7,191 nucleotides of DNA from an uncultured Bacteroidales bacterium (GTDB lineage Bacteria > Bacteroidota > Bacteroidia > Bacteroidales > UBA4417). Under the pieces are notes generated by a model. The model did not search any database, was not told where the DNA came from, and saw only the letters and a list, made by a program, of their open reading frames with translations. Shown here piece after piece: positions 1 through 7,191 of the stretch (position 1 is the first letter of the stretch; every line of letters starts with the position of its first letter). Where the stretch lies: NCBI GenBank assembly GCA_937965665.1, contig CALCJE010000315.1:1-7191 (forward strand). The letters run 5' to 3'. A program made the position numbers and the translations under genes.

Positions 1-615
1 TTTAATTCATTTTACTCTTGATAATCCTGTTTTTATCATAACAAGTTTCAGAGAGTGATTTGCAGAACCAAATGTCATCCTTTTCGAAAGAGAAATTATT
101 CATTTGCCATAATAACTAGTTTTCATTTGACACCCATCAAATGATTTTCTTGGAAACAGAATAGGAAGCTATTCAATAAACACTACTTCACGCAAAATTT
201 ATAGTAATTTACAGGTGTTAGTAATTTCAAATCAATACTACTCTGATTTTACTCGGCAATTTCTCTTCAACTGAATTTCTGATAAGATTTTTCTCTTTAC
301 TAAAAGTGATTAAAGCCTAATATTTCTTTAATCATTATTGGTATAAGCCAGTTTTTTTCAATCTGGATTGAGAATAATAATCAGATTTAACTTTAACAAA
401 AGACCCAAAAGTCTTAAAGTCGATTATAATTTCTCCGGGTAAGACTAAATTTACTTTGTAACACACACTAAAAGAACCAAATAGAAGGATTAACAAGTAA
501 AATACCTGTTGAAAAATGCGTAAATAATGTTTCGGATAAGACCGTAAGAAATTGGCGCACAAATAATAATGAATATTACATCTGCAGCAAAAACAAATTT
601 GAAAGTTCGTAAACT
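1..615. other. AT-rich upstream region with no supported gene
   Basis: No convincing coding sequence was found on either strand. Stops are frequent in all frames near the left edge, so any upstream gene must end at or before the first few dozen bases. The only sizeable open frame (335-562, minus strand) has no recognisable domain. A small imperfect hairpin is present (358-363 TCAATC pairing with 366-371 GATTGA). No exact match to the Bacteroidetes -7 element TAnnTTTG was seen close to the downstream gene. The nearest approach ends in TTTG at 598-601 and differs at the first base. The promoter of the gene at 616 should lie in this region, but I cannot place it. Confidence 0.6.
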
Positions 616-3600
616 ATGAAAAGCCAAATGTGTAAATTGGATACATCAAAAAAAATCAGAAAAGCGTTCATCCTTTTAGGGATCAGCCTGTTATTTTCAG
701 TAAATACCTGGGGAAGGAATTTCTACTTTTCTACCAGTTCGGGGGACGATTCGCGCAGCATGACTCAAGCACAAAATGCAACTACCCCATGGAAAACAAT
801 AAGTAAACTCAATTCATTTTTCAGTAGTTTGCTACCCGGAGATTCGATTTTATTCAAACGTGGTGAAGTTTTCTATGGTTCGATCATAGTTACCAAATCA
901 GGAACTACCACTCAACCCATTGTTATTGGAGCCTATGGCACCGGCGTTAAACCGGTTATTTCTGGATTTACAACCATAACATCCTGGGCTTCGCTGGGAA
1001 ACAGCATTTATGAAAGTGCCGCTACCACTTGCAAGCCGACACTCAACATGGTAACAATAAATGGCAAGAATACTCCCATGGGAAGGTATCCTAACTCGGG
1101 ATTCTTAAGCTTTGAAACTCACTCAGGAATCACTTCAATAACTGACAACCAATTGACTGGCACACCAAATTGGACTGGTGCAGAGGTTGTGATCAGGAAA
1201 GCTAAATACACGCTTGGTCGTAACAAAATTACAGGTCATTCCGGAAGTACCATTACTTACACAGGAGGTGGTGAAACACCTAATGATAATTTTGGATATT
1301 TTATTCAAAATGACCCCAAAACATTAGATCTTTTTGGTGAATGGTACCTGAATCCTGCTAGCAAAAAGCTACAAGTATTTTTTGGTGCTTCTAATCCTTC
1401 GTCTTTCAACATAAAAGCGAGCTCACTCGATACTCTTTTAAACAGCAATTATCAAAGCTACATTAATGTTACCAATCTTAGTTTTGAAGGAGCCAATTCA
1501 TATGCTATATATATAAGAGGCGGACAGAACAATACGGTATCAAACTGTGATATTGATTTTTCAGGTAACAATGGCGTTTGGGCTATAAACAATGCTAATT
1601 TCAGATTTGAGAGTAATTCAATCAACCATAGCAATCACAGTTCCCTACAAGTAAGTTGTACTAATGCAGTAATTCGTAATAATACCATTAAAAATTCAGC
1701 TGTTATCCCAGGAATGGCTTACGAAAGTAATGGCTATAACGGAATTGAATTATTTGGAGGTGATGGAACTCTGGTTGAGTATAATGATGTTGACAGTGTT
1801 GGAGGACATGGCATTTTCTTAAGAGGTAACAATGTTACTATCAAGAACAACCTGGTTAATCATTTTGCTTATAATCTGGACGATGTTGGGGGTATTTATA
1901 CTGTTGGAAAGTTTGCGGGAAGAAAGATAATCGGCAATATTGTATTGAATGGAATCGGAAGTATTGCAGGTACTTTAAGCACTATTGCCGGCATTAAAGG
2001 AATAATGATGGAGGTTTATTCTGCATTTATTGAAATCAGGGATAACACCATTGCCAATGCAGGAGTGAGCGGTATTCACCTGAACAGTTCACATGATTTA
2101 ATAATACGTAACAACACTTCATTTAATAACAGGTACCAGATCCTGAGCCAGGGTGCAGCAACAGACCCGGCTGAATACACACGAAATTTATCTATATATA
2201 GAAATGTATTCTTCTCTTTGGCTCAAACTCAAATCACACTTGATATGTGGAGTGTAAGAGATGACGTAGCCCTTTTTGGTACAGCAGACAGCAATTACTA
2301 TTGTCGTCCGATTGATGATAACTTAACAATACTAACAAGCGCAGCTGGTGTCGGGGCAAGTCGTTCATTAGCCAGTTGGCAGACCTATTCAGGGAAAGAT
2401 GCGAATTCAAAAAAATCACCACAAACCATTACTTCTGTGAATGATGTATTGTTTATCTATAATGCATCACAGTCCAATAAAACAGTTCCATTAACTGCTG
2501 TATACTTAGATTTAGATGGAAAAACAATAACAAATAGCTATACCTTGTTGCCTTACAAATCAGCAATTTTAATAAAAAGTGCTGACCAGACTAATGGAAG
2601 TAACTTACCACCTGTTATTAAAAATCAGACTTTTCAATTAAATAAAAACACAACAAACGGTGCGTTAGTAGGGACTATACAATCTTCTGATCCCAATTCG
2701 GGAGATATTTTGTCATATTCTATAATCTCCGGAAACACAAACAGCGCATTTTCGCTGAATTCAACATCTGGCGTATTATCCGTAGCCAATGCTTCAGCCA
2801 TAGCTGCTCTGACTGCAAATTCCTATTCACTTGTTGTTAGAGTTCAGGATAATGGAATAGGAAAACTAACTACTGATGCTACAATTACAATCAATCTTCT
2901 TACAAGTACTGCAGCTTGTTCAGCTACAGGTAATATAACATATCAAATATGGAATAAAATAGGAAAACCAAGTTCCGTTGCCAGCCTTACCAGTAATGTT
3001 AATTTCCCTGACAATCCTACAACTTCTACCCTAATAACATCCATGGAAGGATTGACCAACCAGGCAGATGAATATGGCTCCAGGATAGTAGGATATATTT
3101 GTGCACCCGCAACCGGTAATTATACTTTCTGGATTGCTTCTGACAATAATGGAGAGCTTTGGCTAAGTACCGATGATCAACCTGCCAATAAACAATTAAT
3201 AGCTTACCACAATGGAGCTACCCTGCCCAGGGTATGGAATAGTTATGCGACTCAAAAATCAGCAGTTATTCCGTTAATCCAGGGACAGAAGTATTACATT
3301 GAAGCACTGATGGTTGAAGCTTATGGAGGCGATTGTCTTGCAGTTGGGTGGTTAAAACCAGGACAAACCGGTACAGGACCATCCGAAGTTATTCCGGGCT
3401 CTGTGTTGTCTCCTTTAGGTTCGATTTCAACGGCACCTGCACCTGCACCTGTTACATCTGTTACATCAGTTAGCTTACCTTCAACTTCATCAGTTAATAC
3501 CGGCAGTACAATATTACTCCTGGCAACAATATCACCAGTTGACGCAACAAATAACACACTCACATGGACTACAAGCAACCCGGCCATTGCAACGGTTAAT

Positions 3601-4506
3601 AGCGACGGACTTGTGACAGGTATATCAGCAGGAACTGCAATTATTACAGCATCGTCAACCGATGGAAGTAATAAATCCGGAAGCTGCCAGGTAACTGTTA
3701 ATCCGGTTGTATGCTCAGCTACAGGTAACATTACATATCAGATATGGAATAAAATAGGCAGACCCAGTTCTGTTGCCAGCCTTACCAGTAATGTTAATTT
3801 CCCTGACAATCCTACAACTTCTACCCTAATAACATCCATGGAAGGATTGACCAACCAGGCAGATGAATATGGCTCCAGGATAGTAGGATATATTTGTGCA
3901 CCCGCAACCGGTAATTATACTTTCTGGATTGCTTCTGACAATAATGGAGAGCTTTGGCTAAGTACCGATGATCAACCTGCCAATAAACAATTAATAGCTT
4001 ACCACAATGGAGCTACCCTGCCCAGGGTATGGAATAGTTATGCGACTCAAAAATCAGCAGTTATTCCGTTAATCCAGGGACAGAAGTATTACATTGAAGC
4101 ACTGATGGTTGAAGCTTATGGAGGCGATTGTCTTGCAGTTGGGTGGTTAAAACCAGGACAAACCGGTACAGGACCATCCGAAGTTATTCCGGGCTCTGTT
4201 TTGTCTCCATTGGAACTCAAATCAAAACAAGTTTATAATACTGATATTTTATCTTACAATCCTGAATTAAAATTATCAGTTTATCCGAATCCACTGAATA
4301 CCGAGATTCTAAATATAAAGTTGGATAATCTCGCATCGGAGGCAACGCTCAAGATATTTAGTATTTCCGGAGTTGAATTTTATAATGAAAAAATTACAAA
4401 TTCTGAAATCATTCATATCAACAGATCCTTATTCAAAAGAGGGGTTTATATTGTTCAGATTTTAGATCAGGATAATATATTGAGTACCAAATTGGTAGTA
4501 AACTAA
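616..4506 (+). CDS. Secreted parallel beta-helix protein with cadherin-like, two PA14-like and BIG_2 domains and a T9SS sorting domain
   Basis: This is a predicted extracellular, T9SS-exported protein of 1296 residues, probably binding or processing polysaccharide; the substrate is unknown. Residues 1-33 form a signal peptide (basic n-region KKIRK, then hydrophobic AFILLGISLLFSV). Residues 34-275 are a conserved N-terminal module with a GEWY motif at 241-244. Residues about 282-535 show Asn-rich beta-helix rungs (IRNNT, IKNNL, IRDNT), with DDVGGIYT at 422-429. Residues 585-655 hold WQTYSGKDANS and a small beta-sandwich. A cadherin-like domain spans 664-762. PA14-like units span 768-934 and 1033-1199, each with three cysteines (768/829/907 and 1033/1094/1172). 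A BIG_2-like domain spans about 946-1030. The T9SS type A sorting domain spans 1220-1296 and begins LSVYPNP. An in-frame TAA at 610-612 limits the start to ATG 616; ATG 628 is a possible alternative. No Shine-Dalgarno sequence is visible, as is usual in Bacteroidetes. The stop TAA is followed directly by an in-frame TAG. Domain names are by eye. The fold and secretion route are fairly sure; enzymatic activity is inference. Confidence 0.95.
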   Translation: MKSQMCKLDTSKKIRKAFILLGISLLFSVNTWGRNFYFSTSSGDDSRSMTQAQNATTPWKTISKLNSFFSSLLPGDSILFKRGEVFYGSIIVTKSGTTTQPIVIGAYGTGVKPVISGFTTITSWASLGNSIYESAATTCKPTLNMVTINGKNTPMGRYPNSGFLSFETHSGITSITDNQLTGTPNWTGAEVVIRKAKYTLGRNKITGHSGSTITYTGGGETPNDNFGYFIQNDPKTLDLFGEWYLNPASKKLQVFFGASNPSSFNIKASSLDTLLNSNYQSYINVTNLSFEGANSYAIYIRGGQNNTVSNCDIDFSGNNGVWAINNANFRFESNSINHSNHSSLQVSCTNAVIRNNTIKNSAVIPGMAYESNGYNGIELFGGDGTLVEYNDVDSVGGHGIFLRGNNVTIKNNLVNHFAYNLDDVGGIYTVGKFAGRKIIGNIVLNGIGSIAGTLSTIAGIKGIMMEVYSAFIEIRDNTIANAGVSGIHLNSSHDLIIRNNTSFNNRYQILSQGAATDPAEYTRNLSIYRNVFFSLAQTQITLDMWSVRDDVALFGTADSNYYCRPIDDNLTILTSAAGVGASRSLASWQTYSGKDANSKKSPQTITSVNDVLFIYNASQSNKTVPLTAVYLDLDGKTITNSYTLLPYKSAILIKSADQTNGSNLPPVIKNQTFQLNKNTTNGALVGTIQSSDPNSGDILSYSIISGNTNSAFSLNSTSGVLSVANASAIAALTANSYSLVVRVQDNGIGKLTTDATITINLLTSTAACSATGNITYQIWNKIGKPSSVASLTSNVNFPDNPTTSTLITSMEGLTNQADEYGSRIVGYICAPATGNYTFWIASDNNGELWLSTDDQPANKQLIAYHNGATLPRVWNSYATQKSAVIPLIQGQKYYIEALMVEAYGGDCLAVGWLKPGQTGTGPSEVIPGSVLSPLGSISTAPAPAPVTSVTSVSLPSTSSVNTGSTILLLATISPVDATNNTLTWTTSNPAIATVNSDGLVTGISAGTAIITASSTDGSNKSGSCQVTVNPVVCSATGNITYQIWNKIGRPSSVASLTSNVNFPDNPTTSTLITSMEGLTNQADEYGSRIVGYICAPATGNYTFWIASDNNGELWLSTDDQPANKQLIAYHNGATLPRVWNSYATQKSAVIPLIQGQKYYIEALMVEAYGGDCLAVGWLKPGQTGTGPSEVIPGSVLSPLELKSKQVYNTDILSYNPELKLSVYPNPLNTEILNIKLDNLASEATLKIFSISGVEFYNEKITNSEIIHINRSLFKRGVYIVQILDQDNILSTKLVVN
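2917..3417 (+). repeat. Intragenic repeat, copy 1: PA14-like domain unit
   Basis: This segment encodes residues 768-934 of the protein starting at 616 and recurs 795 bp downstream at 3712-4212. The unit has the PA14-like signature GNYTFWIASDNNGELWLSTDD and a closing GGDCLAVGW. Positions 2977-3404 (428 bp) match copy 2 base for base. The first 60 bp carry 8 mismatches, 7 of them synonymous; the only amino-acid change in the unit is Lys784 here against Arg1049 in copy 2. Differences resume at 3405. PA14 domains elsewhere are carbohydrate-binding beta-barrels, so a glycan-binding role is likely but not shown. Confidence 0.97.
3433..3468 (+). repeat. Short tandem repeats encoding a Pro-Ala / Val-Thr-Ser linker
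   Basis: Three perfect copies of GCACCT (3433-3450) encode Ala-Pro three times. They are followed by two near-identical 9-bp units (3451-3459 and 3460-3468) encoding Val-Thr-Ser twice. This forms the linker between the first PA14-like domain and the BIG_2-like domain. Every unit is a multiple of three, so changes in copy number would lengthen or shorten the linker without shifting the frame. Confidence 0.85.
3712..4212 (+). repeat. Intragenic repeat, copy 2: PA14-like domain unit
   Basis: This is the second copy of the PA14-like unit, encoding residues 1033-1199, just before the linker to the sorting domain. Positions 3772-4199 are identical to 2977-3404. It differs from copy 1 by 8 substitutions in the first 60 bp and again just past the identical block (4200, 4209 and 4212). 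The stretch between the two units (residues 935-1032) holds the Pro-Ala linker and the BIG_2-like domain and is not itself duplicated. Confidence 0.97.
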
Positions 4507-4529
4507 TAGCGTAGACAAAATAATAACAT

Positions 4530-4562
4530 AAAGGGGCTGTCTCTCACCGGGACAGCCCCTTT
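4530..4562 (+). terminator. Rho-independent-type terminator of the first paralogue
   Basis: A perfect 12-bp inverted repeat lies 23 bp after the stop codon: AAAGGGGCTGTC (4530-4541) pairs with GACAGCCCCTTT (4551-4562) across a 9-base loop. The stem is GC-rich in its core and its 3' arm runs into TTTT (4560-4563). The A-rich 5' flank makes it potentially bidirectional. Hairpins with this GGGGCTGTC core are common after genes in Bacteroidetes. It argues against read-through into the gene at 5127. Confidence 0.88.
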
Positions 4563-4849
4563 TGATTTCGGTTATAAAAATTATAAAAAATATAGGCTTA
4601 AAAATTATGCCGGATTATTATGAATAATTAATCTCTTTTACTCACAACCACTTCTACCACCTAATTATTTGCCTTATATATATCTTTCAGGGCTGGAACA
4701 ACTAATATTTCGCTCATTTTTTTAATCGATTGTCCTGCTTGTTAAGACATCAATCAGGGATACAACTATATTTTGATTGAAAATTCAGAACATTTGATTT
4801 TTTTATAGCAGCTCCAAATCAGAAAATCAGGGATTTTAATCTCATTAAA

Positions 4850-4886
4850 AACGTTTAAGGTTTTTGAATCAAAAACCTTAAACGTT
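4850..4886. repeat. 37-bp near-perfect palindrome (long hairpin)
   Basis: Two 18-base arms (4850-4867 and 4869-4886) are exact reverse complements around one central base at 4868. As RNA or single-stranded DNA this would fold into a stem of about 17 bp with a 3-base loop. The arms begin and end with AACGTT. No T-run follows on the plus strand, so it does not look like a standard terminator for the gene 344 bp upstream. It could be a protein-binding operator, a second terminator or a small repeat element; the sequence does not decide. Confidence 0.85.
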
Positions 4887-5097
4887 ATCATCTTTCCATT
4901 TCTGTTAAAGTATTTAATGACAGTACTTAAGAATACGGGAGTGTTAATATAAAACTACAAAACTTTAAACATTTTAAAGATTATCTATTTTATAAAATCA
5001 GGAGTTACTTTTTATACTTTGATTCATAAATATATACTAACAAACTTGTGAATCTCTCAATTAATTCTCATTCGACTACCTTAATGAACTTAGAATT

Positions 5098-5120
5098 ACT
5101 CGTCTACTCATTTAACTCGT
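5098..5120 (+). repeat. Short ACTCGT/ACTCAT direct repeats just upstream of a start codon
   Basis: ACTCGT at 5098-5103, ACTCAT at 5106-5111 and ACTCGT at 5115-5120 recur at 8-9 bp spacing, ending 6 bp before the ATG at 5127. They occupy the place where a ribosome-binding site would be, and no Shine-Dalgarno sequence is there. They may be chance or a small regulatory repeat. Confidence 0.35.
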
Positions 5121-5126
5121 ACTACT

Positions 5127-7191
5127 ATGTTTGCACACGCTCGTGATCTCAGGCGCCAGGAGGCCTCGTTATTACACAAATTAACACTCTTAGTAATTCT
5201 GCTGCTTTTATTCATCCAGGTTAATGCCGGAAACAATTATTACTTTTCGAGCTCAACCGGGGACGATACAAGAACAGCTGAGCAGGCAAAAAATCCGCTA
5301 ACCCCGTGGAAGTCCATATCAAAATTAAACTCATTTTTCAGCAGCCTGCTTGCCGGTGATTCCGTATTGCTTAAACGAGGGGAAATATTTACAGGCACAA
5401 TAACACCTTCAAAATCCGGAACATCATCAAGTCCCATAATTATTGGTGCATATGGAACCGGCGCGAAACCAATAATTAGCGGATTTACAACTGTATCGAG
5501 CTGGGTAAATGAAGGAAATGGCATCTATTCAAAAAGCATTACTGTATCTTCAACCCCCAATATTGTTGCTATTGATGGCATCAATAGGCCACTCGGCCGA
5601 TTCCCAAAATCAACATATCTTACTATTGATTCACATTCAGGCAATACATCTATAACAGATGATGCAACTAATTCGGCCACTGCCAACTGGACGGGGGCCG
5701 AAGTGGTTATTAGAAAAGCTCACTGGATTTGGGATAGATTACCCATTACAAGTCATTCCGGAACGACTATAACCTATTCAGGAGGTGGTGCAACTCCCCT
5801 CGACGGATACGGATACTTTTTGCAGCAGGATTTAAAATGCCTTACAGCATATGGAGATTGGGCTTTTAAATCCGGGAAGTTATATGTTTATTTTGGATCC
5901 GAAAATCCAGATACTCATATCGTTCAGGTAAGTATAACAGACAGGCTTGTTAATATTCTGGCAAAAAGTTACATCACGGTAAATGACCTCAATCTGCAGG
6001 GCGCTAATTCCGATGCAATCTACTCAACGGGATCGTATACAACTATAAAAAATTGTGATATCACCTTCGTTGGTAATAACGGAGTAAATGCCTGGGTTGG
6101 AGCATTGAACATAAAAATTGATGGCTGTAAGATTTCAGAATGCCAGAACCGTGGTATTTATGGTATTGATGCATCCCCGACTATCAGAAATTGCTTTATA
6201 AGCAAAATTGGAATGATCCCAGGGATGGGAGGTAACGGATCAACAACATATACTGGTATTGCTCTGGTGCAGGCTGGTGTAACTAATAGTCTAATAGAAT
6301 ATAACAGAATTGATAGCATTGGATATATCGGTATAGCATTCTCTGCAAATACCTCGATTGTGAAATATAACTATGTTTCAAATTATTGCAATATACTTGA
6401 TGATGGAGGTGGGATTTATACAGGGGGAAATAATTATACAGGCAGAAAGATCATAAGCAACATTTGTGTAAATAATTCCAGTACAACAGCTTCAGCAGGC
6501 ACAACTTCATCAACGTCAGCCATAAATGGAATATACCTTGATAATAACGCTACGGATGTAGAAGTAACTAACAATACGCTTGCATACAATTCTGTATCAG
6601 GTATCTTTTTACATGCAGCACATGATAATAAGATTACCCAAAATACATGTTATGGAAATAAAAGCCAACTACTGTTCGAAACAAGCTCGAGTTATGACCT
6701 GATCAGGAATAATTATATCCGCCGAAATATTTTCTTCTCTCCCCTTTCTACTCAATATGTTGTTGAACATGTTACTCATCTGGCCGATGTAAATTTGCTG
6801 GGGAGTATGGATAGTAATAAATTTTGCAGACCATTGCTCGAAACCACCATGTTTAAAACAATATTAATGCCTGTCACAAGTACTAAAACCTTTGACCAAT
6901 GGAAGGCATACAGCAGTCAGGACGCAAATTCTTCTCTTTCACCAGTATCAGCAAATGAATTTCTATTTGAATATTCTACTTTTGAGTCGAAAACTGTAGT
7001 ACTGTCTGGCACCTGGAAATCATTAGACAACAAAGACATATCAGGAAGTTTGACTCTTCCTCCGTTTTCCTCGGTGATCCTGATCAGGACTAAAGAAACT
7101 AGTTCGAATAAATCTCCGGTTATCAGCAACCAGTCGTTCTCAGTGGCTGAAAATAGCGCTAACGGTACACTGGTTGGCACTGTAGTTGCCA
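5127..7191 (+). CDS. Paralogous secreted parallel beta-helix protein, 5' part only (runs off window)
   Basis: An open frame of 688 codons continues past the right edge with no stop. It aligns along its whole visible length with the protein starting at 616; by hand count about two thirds of the first 90 or so mature residues are identical. Residues 1-34 look like a signal peptide, with an unusually long polar n-region, hydrophobic core LTLLVILLLLFIQV and likely cleavage after VNA. Then come the conserved N-terminal module, beta-helix rungs at about 282-537 with DDGGGIYT at 425-432, FDQWKAYSSQDANS and a small beta-sandwich, and the start of a cadherin-like domain (PVISNQSF from residue 664). 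ATG 5127 is the only ATG before the signal sequence and follows an in-frame TAG at 5091. No Shine-Dalgarno sequence is visible. A C-terminal sorting domain is expected by analogy but cannot be seen. Likely a surface or released polysaccharide-binding or -processing protein; no enzyme family can be assigned. Confidence 0.93.
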   Translation, partial: MFAHARDLRRQEASLLHKLTLLVILLLLFIQVNAGNNYYFSSSTGDDTRTAEQAKNPLTPWKSISKLNSFFSSLLAGDSVLLKRGEIFTGTITPSKSGTSSSPIIIGAYGTGAKPIISGFTTVSSWVNEGNGIYSKSITVSSTPNIVAIDGINRPLGRFPKSTYLTIDSHSGNTSITDDATNSATANWTGAEVVIRKAHWIWDRLPITSHSGTTITYSGGGATPLDGYGYFLQQDLKCLTAYGDWAFKSGKLYVYFGSENPDTHIVQVSITDRLVNILAKSYITVNDLNLQGANSDAIYSTGSYTTIKNCDITFVGNNGVNAWVGALNIKIDGCKISECQNRGIYGIDASPTIRNCFISKIGMIPGMGGNGSTTYTGIALVQAGVTNSLIEYNRIDSIGYIGIAFSANTSIVKYNYVSNYCNILDDGGGIYTGGNNYTGRKIISNICVNNSSTTASAGTTSSTSAINGIYLDNNATDVEVTNNTLAYNSVSGIFLHAAHDNKITQNTCYGNKSQLLFETSSSYDLIRNNYIRRNIFFSPLSTQYVVEHVTHLADVNLLGSMDSNKFCRPLLETTMFKTILMPVTSTKTFDQWKAYSSQDANSSLSPVSANEFLFEYSTFESKTVVLSGTWKSLDNKDISGSLTLPPFSSVILIRTKETSSNKSPVISNQSFSVAENSANGTLVGTVVA

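Larger units (their letters stand above)
4507..5126. other. 620-bp intergenic region between the two paralogues
   Basis: This AT-rich gap separates the stop of the first paralogue from the start of the second. It contains the terminator hairpin (4530-4562), a 37-bp palindrome (4850-4886), a smaller stem with arms at 4823-4828 and 4832-4837, and an ACTCGT/ACTCAT repeat cluster just before the second gene. No open reading frame with a recognisable product was seen. The second gene's promoter should lie here, but no exact TAnnTTTG element was found at a sensible distance upstream of its start. Confidence 0.7.

Noticed and set aside
335..562. 75-codon open frame on the minus strand in the upstream region
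   Set aside because: It has one hydrophobic stretch but no recognisable domain, no ribosome-binding signal and no neighbour to support it. An open frame of this length is expected by chance in AT-rich non-coding DNA.
1..615. CRISPR array, tRNA or riboswitch in the upstream region
   Set aside because: No regularly spaced repeats, no cloverleaf-like sequence and no riboswitch core were seen; only very short inverted repeats are present.
3321..3731. 136-codon open frame on the minus strand
   Set aside because: It lies wholly inside the plus-strand gene, antisense to the PA14-like unit, linker and BIG_2 domain. The plus-strand frame has clear domains and synonymous substitution, so this is a shadow. 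The same holds for 2234-2422, 5240-5524 and 6917-7180.
2917..4212. Insertion sequence or transposon as the source of the repeats
   Set aside because: Both copies are in frame, match protein domain borders, have no terminal inverted repeats and encode no transposase.
5126..5133. Exact TAnnTTTG match (TATGTTTG), the Bacteroidetes -7 promoter element
   Set aside because: It overlaps the predicted ATG at 5127, has no TTG at the -33 spacing, and no usable start codon lies just downstream before the signal sequence. Probably chance.
5158..5163. AGGAGG, resembling a Shine-Dalgarno site
   Set aside because: It is inside the coding sequence with no ATG or GTG at a suitable distance downstream in frame. 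Starting later would remove part of the signal peptide.

Overview
The window looks like a piece of a Bacteroidetes (Bacteroidota) chromosome or metagenomic contig. The evidence is a C-terminal type IX secretion system (T9SS) type A sorting domain on the complete protein, AT-rich intergenic DNA, no Shine-Dalgarno sequences ahead of the genes, and a GGGGCTGTC/GACAGCCCC hairpin of a kind often seen as a terminator in this phylum. The sequence alone does not allow a genus assignment.

Layout. Positions 1-615 are AT-rich and hold no gene I can support. Positions 616-4506 (+) encode a complete 1296-residue secreted multidomain protein. In order it has a signal peptide, a conserved N-terminal module, a right-handed parallel beta-helix, a small beta-sandwich, a cadherin-like domain, a PA14-like domain, a Pro-Ala linker, a BIG_2-type Ig-like domain, a second and nearly identical PA14-like domain, and a T9SS sorting domain. 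Positions 4530-4562 form a strong terminator hairpin. The gap at 4507-5126 also holds a 37-bp near-perfect palindrome (4850-4886). Positions 5127-7191 (+) are the 5' part (688 codons) of a second gene, a clear paralogue of the first in the same domain order, cut by the window edge just inside its cadherin-like domain.

How the genes fit together. Both products should be exported. The first should be moved across the outer membrane by the T9SS and left on the cell surface or released, and the second probably likewise, although its C-terminus is not visible. The beta-helix plus accessory domain layout is that of surface proteins that bind or cut polysaccharides. No lyase or hydrolase family can be assigned from sequence, and no SusC/SusD pair, transporter or regulator is present. 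The terminator and the 620-bp gap suggest two separate transcription units produced by an old tandem duplication.

The most notable signal is inside the first gene. Its two PA14-like units lie 795 bp apart and share a 428-bp block with no differences, bordered by short homologous stretches that carry many synonymous differences. This is the pattern of recent gene conversion or homogenisation within an old duplication, or alternatively of an assembly artefact. I see no CRISPR array, tRNA, rRNA, insertion sequence or obvious new multigene system.
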